Below are positions 12,416 through 24,400 of a DNA stretch of 64,000 nt, piece after piece. The stretch comes from Homalodisca vitripennis (lineage: Eukaryota; Arthropoda; Insecta; Hemiptera; Cicadellidae): assembly GCF_021130785.1 (NCBI RefSeq), contig NC_060213.1, positions 62,094,001 to 62,158,000 of the forward strand. Reading direction: 5' to 3'. The translations under genes and the position numbers were made by a program. The notes beneath the pieces were generated by a model. That model worked only from the letters and a program-made list of their open reading frames with translations. It was not told the origin of the DNA and did not search any database. Within the stretch, counting starts at the first letter, position 1; every line of letters begins with the position of its first letter.

Positions 12416-15400
12416 TGTTAGTGTAGAGAATTTTATTACACTCTGTATATTGCATTTGGATCTCAAGTATAATATAAAATGTTTTTACGTGTTGTCCTTT
12501 TTTAATTGGAAAGGATCGGCCATCTGCCTGCAGCGTGAAATCCTTGGAGCATTCTTTGGTCATCGCGAATACACTGTATTTTCGCAGTGTCTCTGGAAAA
12601 AGGAACATTTTAATAATTGAAGTGTGTAGATGAACAAAACTATAGGAGATGAAAAATGCGTAAAAACCTTTTACAAAGTTATTTATTTGGATGGTGGCAA
12701 ATGTATTATTTATTAGATGTTATTTATTAATTATTATTTATTAGGTGGTATTGTTAGTTATTTATTAATAGGTGGTAAATTAAACTTCAGCTGTTATTTA
12801 ATATTTTTCATATTATTTATAATTAATCGATTTTTATACTTATTTTGATGTTGGTGTTAATGTTTATATGTATATTATGTTAAACTTTGGATATTTGATA
12901 ACATCGTTTTCTATTATCTACAATTAAGTGTTGGCGATATTTATTTGGATTTGTTAATGTCTGGCATGCCATCTGCTACCATTTGTTGTTTATTTGGATG
13001 GTGGTAAATGTATTATTTATTAGATGTTGTTTGTTAATGATTATTTATTAGTTGGTATTTTAGTTATTTATTAATAGGTGGTAAATTAAACTTCAGCTGT
13101 TATTTAATATTTTTCATATTACTTATAATTAATCGATTTTGATATTTATTTTGATGTAGGCGTTAATTTGTATGTATATTATGTTAAACTTTGGATATTT
13201 GATAACATTGTTTTCTATTATCTACAATTAAGTGTTGGCGATATTTATTTGGATTTGTTAATTTCTGGCATGCCACCTGTTACATGATATGTACGAAATG
13301 GTTTACCGTTGACTCAATAAATGAAAATGAAAGTACTAATCAAGCAACCAAATAATTCTTATCATAACAAATTTAATACAACACCAGTTTTTCCTTCTCT
13401 AATCTTTAGCACTATTAACGATTTTTGGATAAGGAAAAGAGTTAAAACTTCACAGTTTTATAAATCTGTGTACACATTATATGGATAGCAATTTTCTCCC
13501 TCTCTATTCACTACAATTTCCTGCACCCTGAACATTGTAAATACATCTTCAAATAGGAACAAAATAGCATCTACTAGTAACAGTATCGAGAACACTGTAG
13601 GAAGCATCAAAATATGATGAATTATTGATTTGCTATTGACAAAATTAATCGATCCGATATAAATTACGTGTACTGAATGAAACTCCTAATTTAAAATCAA
13701 ATATTTATGGCAGCTTTCATTAAGTGACATAAAACGGTCACCACGTAGAGATTTATTTTTTACTGATCCGTATTAGTCAGTTTTATAAACTCTTGTTGTT
13801 TCTGATCACTAATTACTGTAAATTATACTACTTAAGAAAACACCAAAAAATTAAATTCTGAATTGTATTTTTACTTAAATCTAGTAGTTTTATTTTAAAT
13901 ATCCACTTATACCTTGCAAAACCCGATCGAGGAGTGGCAGAGAACTGATGGAATCATAGTTCAAAGAATCCGCAGCGAGGACCTCCTGTCTCAGAGACTC
14001 TTGTATGTCTGGGTTCATCGTCAACTCATACAAGGCAAAACTTGCTGTCAAAGATGATGTTTCAAAGCCATCAGTGAAAAACGTCAGACACTGTGCCACG
14101 ACATCAATTAATCCGAATTCTGCAACCGAGAAGGTACAAGTGAAAGACTATTTCGGTTTTATAAATAAAATATACATACTAGTGTTATACAATACTGAGC
14201 ATATCAGTAACTTTGAGATGATCATGTCACGAGAGATTTGGCTGGTCTAGCGTAAGAATTTTACAGGATTGTTCAAGATAATATGTTGTTACGATACTTT
14301 TTTACTCCATCACGTAAACATTTCTAGACTGATAGTACTGTAATTTCGCATAGGCATTCTTAAGGTCCGTGGTTAACATGCTGGCCTATTTTTACTTCTA
14401 AAATCTGTCCGGGATAACCCCCCTCTTAAGTTACGAAAAATGTCATTTTGGTGTCTGCATTTGAGAAACATTAATTTAACAAATTTAATAAACCATTGTG
14501 TGTAAACATTGCTTTATGGTAGCACAAGCATATTTTAAATTAATTTCATCAATATTTCAATTGTTTTACTTTTTTAACCTTGAAAGTATATAATAAGCTA
14601 GATAGTAATAACGCTTCTTATTTCTAAATTTTCTAACCATTTTAGAGCGCGGCCTAAGAAAATATCCAGATAAGAAAAGTGTTTGTAAAAATATATTTTT
14701 AACTGTTCGTTTGAGCAAATATTAAGTATCCAGTGCTTGGTCAGTACTGTAATGCAGACATCATACACAAAGTTACTATGCAATTTTTACTACTAATTTA
14801 AAGACTTATAATACCCATCTAAGTTGTCTTTTGACATAAGTAGGTTTCTCGGACCTGATTTTGTATATAATTTCTTGACCAGAGTAATACAGCAAACTCA
14901 ATTATAGGACCAGAAATATTTTAGACCGGAATTAAATTACAATCCCCGATATTAGACGCTTCATGACCGAAGTTGCTTTCTCAGACCTTCGGCAAACTCA
15001 ACTTTAGCGTCGGAAATATTACTCACGCGAACCAGAAGTGCCCATAGACGTTCAAAGCCTGCAAAATTCCGTGTAAATCCGAGGATAACTAGTATTGTAT
15101 AAAAAAGACTGTAACATAACAGAATCCAAAATCGTATTTTGTCTCGAAAGAATAGTACTAGAAGTGTGTAACTCGATTATTGCTTTTTCCTCGGTCTTTC
15201 ATCATCACTGGTAGGTACGGTTGTGTATATCAGTGTGCTTGTTTTGTGTAATGACATGGTTGGTGCTTGCTCCAGTCACCTTGGAGACTCTGGCGTGCGC
15301 TTGGTGTGCTTGGGGTTATATGACATACACCTTTTTCAGCTTTTAGTCACCAAAGTGAGGTCATTACCACATTTGTACTAGATTTTTTTAATTTTTGTGC

Positions 15401-18400
15401 ATGTTTAACTGTATGCATTGAGGTTATTTGACACATTCCGAAGAATATATATATACCAATCCTTGAAACTGTCTATTTTTGTAAAATATGACGAAGGTTA
15501 ATTTCCGAAATCCAATTATCCTTCGTCAATAACAAACTTTAAACAAAGAATAAAACTCCTGATGTGCTGCTCGATTAATGCACAATTATTGGTTCAAAAC
15601 TGTGTGGGACTTACCGTTCTTATTATGAAGGTTAATCAAGAACTGAAGGTAATCATTATCTGCAACTTTGTCAGGAGCTTTCTGCCTGTATTCTATCGCC
15701 TGCTTGATCACGTTCTCAAAGAACTCAGCAGTCTCTTTTGGAAAAAAGCTGTAACATATATTTTAGTCATGTTCAATAATGGGGAAGCACTAACATTGGT
15801 ACTATCTGAAGTGTTACAACATCTCATTATTGTACCTTCTTTTGAGGATTTTGTTGATGCTCGGTATGAGAAAAATTATAAAAGACTCGATTGGGCTATT
15901 AAGTGTGCCGTCCCAGAGCTTGCGTCCGTGTTGGTAGAACAGTGCGTCGGGATCGTTAAAAGCATTTCCATCCAATCCGAATGCACATTTTGCAACTACT
16001 TCGGATGTAAACAATCCTGTGACATGGTTTACCTGGAACAAAAAAAATGTCAAAAGGTAACTAATTAAATATTGAGTAAATTTAATATATTTCCTTAATT
16101 ATGTGTGCAACATTTTTATTAAGCTTTGTTTGGAAATGTTTTGAGCATCTTTGGCTCTACTCGCAATCGCACATATTACCGTTACTGATTAGTGTGGCTC
16201 ACTGCGGCACTTGGTAAACCCAGACAACCACTACTCTGCAGCGTAACACCATACAATCTACTAGGTTCTTACTTAGGCTTTTTAATTTAACTTAAACTTG
16301 CCTATTGTGACAATATCAAATATACATAAAGAATGCTGCATCACCAATATAAATAAAGTTTAGAAATGTAAAAGCTGTCAATTTATTATATTGAACATGT
16401 ACCTATATATTTTAAAGGAAGAAGAAGAAATTGATTTCTTTATTTTTTTACTTTAAATCCAATGGTACGAAGTTATGTATTTCGGGAGCAAGGAAAAGTT
16501 GGACATTCTTAAACTTTTCTTATCTTTCGGTGTTATATAAACTACAGAATTCAAAATCTTTATTTCTATTTTCTCGCTAATATTATAGAACATTATCAAA
16601 ACATTGAAATAATAAATATGACGATTTGAAAGAATGTTTAAGGATTTAAATAGTTTAAAATAAGATATCTTAAAATTTATAAAACACTGAGAGGTGTTTA
16701 ACATTTACAATGTTAGCTGCTGCAATAGGTTACATATGTCTAGGTTGTACGTAGTTAATTCTGACTTCTAAAACTTTCAGTTGGCCGCCATTTTGTACTA
16801 GGTTAAGATATAGATCTTTAGTTTGCATTTTGAGTTTTCTTATATGATGACCTTAAAAATGACAACGATAGTAATTATGTTTAAAACAAGTCGTTTATCT
16901 CATCGCACATATTCTGAATGTTATCTACTATCATGGCGTTACCAAGAATGCCTCGACTCACGTATTTCACTTTTTACATCCTGTTAACTCATTCTTTAAC
17001 TCGCACTATTCACTTATATCACCACTACGATCTCTAAATTTTCTTAAACAATGCTTTTTCAAACCGTATCACCATTTTAATAAAATATCTTTTGCAATAA
17101 ATTCTTCAATTCAAATCCTAAGGATTTATCAAAAATTGCTGAATGTACTGTTTCTATCCCAAATCTTTGCTAAATATTTTTTTATATCCATGAAAATTTC
17201 TCTTCGTCTTGGCTATGTTATCATCTACTTATTTTTTGTTTGAATATTTTATCGAAGTATTCAATATTATCAAAAATAATTTAAGATTTAATATAATGTT
17301 ATTTAATTCCTCTACAATTTTTACGTGATCGATAACTTTCTTTTCTTATTCACCCGTTTATTTTAACAATTGTTAAGGTGCATTTTAATTCCAGTAAAAT
17401 CATAATAAGATATTCCTAGATCGATAGTTACTATCTTAGGCCGCTTATTTCAAGTTTAAGTGTGTGCATGTTTCACTTAAGACCTTCTCTAGCGTCAAGA
17501 CATTTCGAACCTGCACTTTTGTTTTAAAAGAACTGTCAAATTGCAGTCATGCTTTTCTGTGAAAAAGTAACAATGTTAAAGGTATTACAACCACCCTATA
17601 CTGAACCTCACGGCATTCTTGATCGAGGCGAAAAAACTTTAAATCTCATAATTTGTTACAAGCATACCAATCTTCTATCAATACCAAGTTTTTATCAATC
17701 CTGTGAAACCAGCTTTTATTCTGCAAGAAATACCTGCCTATTTTCCTGCTGCCCCGCCTTTTCTTACTACTCCACCTTTACCTATATCTATTTCGCGTCT
17801 TGTTTAAGAAAGTACAATCCATTCTGGAAGAAGAGTTTATTTCAAGAACTCTTGAACCTGTATCCAAAGTCACTGTTTTGAGATTAGTGTGGCAACAGTT
17901 CCACATGGTTCGGTGCCAAGCAAAGAGTACTGTTATTACTAAAACAGTTTGTTTGTACACATCGTAAGATTTGGAAAGTCTTTCAATTTTACTCAATGAA
18001 CACACATCTAGTTAACCTTTATTTACAAGTTTTATTATTTAATATTATCAACCCAAGGTTTTCCTACAAAAGCATATGAAACTCGTTACACGTGCACTAG
18101 TGATCTGAAACGGGGGCCACGATAACACACGCAGGCGAGCTCAAGCGACTGATAACAACTCATAACAATGTATTTTGAGACTTCGAAGAATTATTTTTTC
18201 AAACAAGCTGATTAAACTCTTATTTCCACTTTGCCGCAAATTTTGAGTTTGTACAGTTATAACTCTGATTTTTAACACCTTAACGTGTAGTGAATAAATC
18301 TTCATTTTGTGAATAACAGAAGATTTATTCACTACATTGGTTGTAGCCCAAAAGTTTTGGATACTAATATGGTCTACCAAAAAGTGCAAAAGTTCACACA

Positions 18401-21400
18401 TCCCATGTCATTTGATTAACTATATGTATTATTACTTACGTTAACGTTTTCATTCAAGTGTTTCTTCATGTACTTGTTGAACTCTTGGCCTACTGCCTGA
18501 ATTAGAGGAAACATCACTTTTATTCTGACAGGACTGAATGCAGGAGACAACTTTTGGCGTAACGTCTTCCATCTGCGAACAGTGAAGGATTCCACTATGT
18601 GACTGTTTATGCAAGTATTGTGAGGTTCCAACAGATATATCACGTGTATTTGGAAATTTATCACAATGTTTAAACTTAATAATAAGGGATTCCAATTATA
18701 TTCTAAAAAAAAAATACTTGTTACGCAATGTATTGAAACGGTCTTCATTGGAATAATATTATAAATGCAAAGGTGCCTGGTTTGTTTTCATGCAAATCTA
18801 TTCTATCGATTTTACTGAAATTTTACATGGCCATTCGTAGGGTCCCTGGTATAAATACAGGCCCATTCTTATTCAGAAAATACCTGGGCCTTCGCCCCAC
18901 TGCTCTCTAAAGTAGCGAAAATTTCACCTTGATCTTTAAATTTGCGAAATATTAATTGGAAAAAGCCTCTTAACCCTCCAACTGTTGTTCATCAAAATTT
19001 TGATGGACACAACCCATTGTGGATTGTTGTTCGTCAAAATTTTGATGAACAAACATTCCCTTGCATAATCACTCATTACAGCATATTCCGGCAACGTATC
19101 AATTCGATTCATGCACCATTGGATTCGGGAAAAAAAAGCCTAAGGAATACTATAGTTTTATTCCTCTTTGAATTGTAGTTGCAACGTACCAAGTTCGTAG
19201 TTTTGAACGTAAAAGAAGATGATGCAATTCATTGTAACCGCCATGTTGTCGATGCCGTCTGAGTTGTTGATGTGACGAGTCGTGTTTATTAGTAAGTTTT
19301 AGTAGGTTTATTTGTGTTTTAGTGTTGTGTTTAGTGTGTGGTGAATTGTTAAATATTGCAATAGTGCAAATAAATATATATTTTAGAATAAATAAATTTC
19401 TCGAAAATTTTTTCGCAAAAGTTTTGAGTAATGACAAAATGAAACTTTTTTCGACTCTTCAAAAAAAAGTTATGGAATTTATTTTACTACTGCTGTATAG
19501 TTTACTTCATTCTGAGTAATAAAATATGCAATATAACATGTATTGAAGTAAAACTGTATTAGTTAAACTTTTATTAGCAAACTCTTACATAACACCCTAT
19601 TTTCACAATTTATGCGCATCGCTGCTTTTTGTTATATAGTGTTATTATAGTTTCATAAATTTGTATAATGCATATGTGTTTCTGAAACTAGAATAAATTT
19701 AACACAAAATGGCAATCTCACTTTTATAGTTAGTTTTCGTACTATAACTTGGTTTGCTAGGTATGGTCCCCCCCCCCAAATTAAAAAAAAAAATTTAAAT
19801 TTTGAATTTCATGGAACAAAATTTTTAGTAAACATTTTTTAAGGCCAAATTTAAATACTAATATTATTATATGTTTAATTCTGAACACAAAAATATATAC
19901 TTCTATATACATTACTTTTAATTTATATTTTTAATAATTTTTTTTTTAAACCCTTGCACGAGGCTCGAAAACATGCCGTCACTACAGGAAAAAATGACCG
20001 CCAGTTGGAGGGTTAATGTAATCAACTGTTCTGTGTAAACATAGTTTTAATACAGCACAACTATATTTTTAATTAATTTAGCCACTTTTTCCATTTGTTT
20101 GAATTGTGTGAAAAGTGTGAAGATATAGAGTAAGCAACAACACTTCTTATTTCAACATTTTCTGCAAATACTGTTGAGTACAGAGTAATAAAATAGCCAG
20201 AGAAGAATATTAAACATTTAGAACAAATATACTTTTGATTGTGCATTTTAGAAAATTAAGTATCCAGTGTTTGGTGAGTACTCTAATGCAGATATAAAAG
20301 ACAAAGTTAATGTCTAACTTTTACCATAAATTTAAGTACTGTTATAAAACCCATCTTAGTTGTATTTTGACATAAGTAGGCTTCTCAGACCTGTGTATAC
20401 TCGTATATATCAAAACAAAATCAATGATGGCACAAATACTTTAAGACTGGAGTAAATTGCAATGAATATAAATATATACTTTTAGAGAAATGTTCTTTAT
20501 CGTGGCAAGATACGCAACTGCTAATAATATATAATTATAACAATACATCCAATAATACTTTTGCCTACGTTCGTTGACACAAACCAACATTCCTTACAAA
20601 ACGTCCATCTTCCTATCAGAGTCAAAAGGTTAAACTTATTTTGCTATTCTGGGATGTCATCAAATATAAATAATTTATTTAATAAAAGGTACTATTTTTT
20701 ATCCAAAGGGAGGTGTTTAAAATGCAAAATATAAAAGTTCAAAACTATTATGTATGATTAAATTACATAAACCATACTGAAGGCAATGTATCCTACTAGT
20801 TTTGTGTCAATGAAAGAATTTTAACAATATTACTGGTTCAACTATCCTTCTGGCCTGGTAAAAGTTTCAACGAATAGCATCAAAACCTGATACCATTAAA
20901 CCAATGGTCAAATGGTTGGATCATGTCTGATCAAGTTAGATAATGATACACGTTTAGCTTATTGGTGGAACATAAATAATTCTAAGTTGAAGGAACCGAT
21001 TTAAAATTAGAATTATACCAGATATCGAGATAAAAAGCTATATTGGGAAGGGTTGAGCCAATGGGAATATTTAGTTTCAGCTCAATTTCACCTTCAGCTT
21101 AGTGCAGCGCCGGAAATTTGACTCTTATCACATACTCGACTCTTGGAATATGAAGTCCACATCTCTCTTATAAGGTAAACAAAGTTAGGTAACGTGGCTT
21201 GCCTATATACAAATATTTTTAAATTGCAAACAGGAACTGTTGTTGATTCTATCAGTAATCAGTTAAAGCTACGTGGTTGCCACGACAATTTTCATTCAAG
21301 TATTGTATGTTTTTGTCACGTATTTTATGGTCCTTTACCTGAATAAAAACTGTTGTACCTAAATTAAACTATTCTAACTGAACTACACCATGCTAGGAAA

Positions 21401-24400
21401 TGTAAAGGAGGACAAGTGTACCTTTGGCCTCGAGTTATAAAAGGATTTCTGCTAACGTAAGGATCAACCTCGTCATCGACCTGGACTGCGTTATCATGGA
21501 AGCTGGAGAACTCCTTGATGAGTACGGTTTGGATCAGATCAGGATCTTTCAGCATCAGGACGGGCTGGCGGAACAAGTAGAGACCAACGGCAGGTTGACC
21601 CTTAGTCTCGATGTTACTGTGAAACAGGTACAGTTATTATCATACCATCAAGTAAACTATAGATGCAATTTTCTACATTATGTCTAGCCAACTAAATGTG
21701 GAGTTAAGAGTGTGCATTTTCATTTCACCATAAAACACATATTTAAAATAAACTCATGTTTACTGCCGACTGAAATTTTAACAATAGGGATGTTTTCTTT
21801 ATTCATGTCCCGTTCACTTTTTTCGACGGGGGTGTAAAATATGTATTACTGCACGAACGCTTGGTTTTACAAGCGAACCAAGTGTGGTTCCAACAGGTTT
21901 TTCCTGCAGGCATGCCCACTAAAACATAACCCTCCTTTTCTTGATTCAGCCTGGAAATTATTTTCCCAATACTTCGGGCTAGGCCTTTTGTTTGAGCCTT
22001 ATTCATACTCTCATTTTGTTTTTTTTTTATTTTCGAGATTAGTTGTACACGATCTAAATTCGCCTTTTTCGCCCTTAGAATTTTCTCCACGTATTTGGCC
22101 ACCATATTCCAGCATTCGTGTCTGCAGAGGATAACTCCAATGATAGTCTCCAGTTGAAGATTTTCTTCCTGCAACTGTACCATCAGCTCCCTCCTTTCTT
22201 CTGTCCATCGTCTGCACCTATAGAAGGTATGTTCCGCATCATGCCGAGGTGAATCTCCAAAAACACAAGCGGGCAACAAGACAAGAACTGAGTGAGGAAA
22301 ACGCCCACCTCGCCGTGCTATGTCTTCATCCACTCTGTAATGATAGTGATCAACGTTTTCGTCCAACTTCCGCGGGATTCAGTATCCCAGCAAATTTGCT
22401 ATCTTAGTTGCTCCGAGTTCTTCCTTGCTGTTAAAAACATACGTTCTTGCGCCTTTAAATCGATGGGTATTACACTTGCGATGACCTGAACCAAGGCTCC
22501 AAGACTCACTGTCCAAGCTACCACTCTCAATCCGACTTTTCTCTGAAAAAAGCCATTCTCTTTCGATAGCCTTATAGTTCGGCCCAAAACTCACATCTAT
22601 AAAGTAGGATGGAGTAATGGACACCAAGAGTTGCTTCCGCCCTGAGGTCGGACTCCAGATATTCGACATAAGTCAGCTCAACGCTGATGTGACCTTGGTG
22701 GCTTTTTCTGATAAGTATCGGATATGCTCCCAAAATGAAAGCTTTGCATCTAGGTACACACCAAAGTACTTTACTGCAAGCTTTGTACGTATTTTGACTC
22801 TTCCAGCTTGGAGTTGAATGGTTGAAGGAATTCCTTTCCATGTGAGCAGATCCAACTCAGTCTTTTCAGTCGTCAGTGTTAACCGATGTTCTGGTAGCCT
22901 TGAAGCACAAGCGTCGGATTACCATGTTCAAACCCAACTGTCCAACGAGCAAGAATGACGAGCGATGCTATCTGCATATCCCATCAGGAAAGCCTCCGGA
23001 GGCATCTGCAAACGCAAATATCGTAGGAAACATTCCACTATTCAAGTTCAAAGATGGACGTTTATGACCTCCGTGGAGTGTTCGCTATCTGAGGAAGGCC
23101 TCCAGCAGTTCAATCCACGCTCTCCTTCAAGTAGCGGCTGTACATCCTCAGGAGCACTTCCGGGTACACCTACACAACCACACGCAGCAGTTAACCGTGT
23201 ATGCCATCTGGTCCTGGAACCATCTTGTTTATAAGTGTCCTTGGGGCTTGTTTTAATTGTTATTCTGCAAACAGTTGTATGCCCTTAACCGGCATCGCAT
23301 GCACTTTCAAATCTCTCACAGCATGAGTTGGAAAGAGAGTGTCGACGAAGTGCTCCATCCTTTCAATACCAATCTTGGGGCTGGGCGACAGAGATCCGAG
23401 CTTACGCATTACGATCCTTTACCAGACCCCTGAGGTCTGCGGTAACGTCATGTCTAAGCTCTTCCCACTTTATGCGCTTGCTCTTATTTATTTCAAACTT
23501 AAGTTCTCTTCTTGCACGACTGTATGCCAAGTGAACTTCATCTGCAAACATGACCTGCTTTTCTTCTCACCCTGGTCAGAACGCTACGCCCATGCAGACA
23601 TCGTCTCCTTAGACCAGCGATCTCTTCCGGCCACCAGTATGCGGCATTTCTTCCGCGTGGAATCGACTTCTTAAGCATGGGGGCGTGATAGGCCCTCCGT
23701 TGCAAAAGTACCGTCTGGTATTGTCTGCGTATACCCCGGTCTGTAAAATTTGGATACCCTTCCCTCGTTAATCACACCAAATTCTGATCTTACAATCACC
23801 TCAAGAACGTATCTTCCTCTGGCATCTGTACGGGTCAAACCCCACTACAAAGTTTTCGAATTGAAGTCACCGGCTACCACGATATCACTCTCAGAGGTTC
23901 TTACATTCTCAGGGTATCCTCCAAATTGTCAATCTCTGTGAGGAAGTCTAGGATCTCTTGTTGAGAGTGAAGTAACAGCTCACCAAAGTGAAGTCCATAC
24001 ACCTCACCCAAACCTCCCATTGCCATGGCCTTCAACAAACAACCTACTTCTTGTATCTGGAGTCCAAAATAGCTGATGTTCCGAGGTCATTCTGAAACTA
24101 CCATGGTTCATTCTTATTACGATACTGTTCGCTGATGACCAGAAATCTATGTGTTTTTCCAACCTGGTATGATTTTAAACAGCATCGTCTACTCGACTTC
24201 TGTGGAGATTAACGTGTGGAATACGCATCATCGTATTTTTTCAGATTTTACTTGTACCAGACTCTGAAAACACAGTAACCTCCAGTCCCCGAGAGAAACT
24301 TGAGATCAGCATACCTCGCATTATTCTTCTTGTAGAGATAACAGTGTGGATCAGCCTTGCATTCCTTACGTAACCTATATCTCCACACTGCAGGTACATA

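Noticed and set aside
12284..12620. ORFs rich in Ile-Tyr on both strands
   Set aside because: They are read from the (TA)n microsatellite; only the ExxR exon at 12489-12592 on the minus strand is real.
15562..16068. 168-codon plus-strand ORF
   Set aside because: It is a shadow of minus-strand P450 exons 4 and 5, which carry recognisable P450 sequence and matching splice phases.
17549..17881. 110-codon plus-strand ORF in P450 intron 3
   Set aside because: It has no known motif, no splice or promoter context, and a composition like the surrounding intron.
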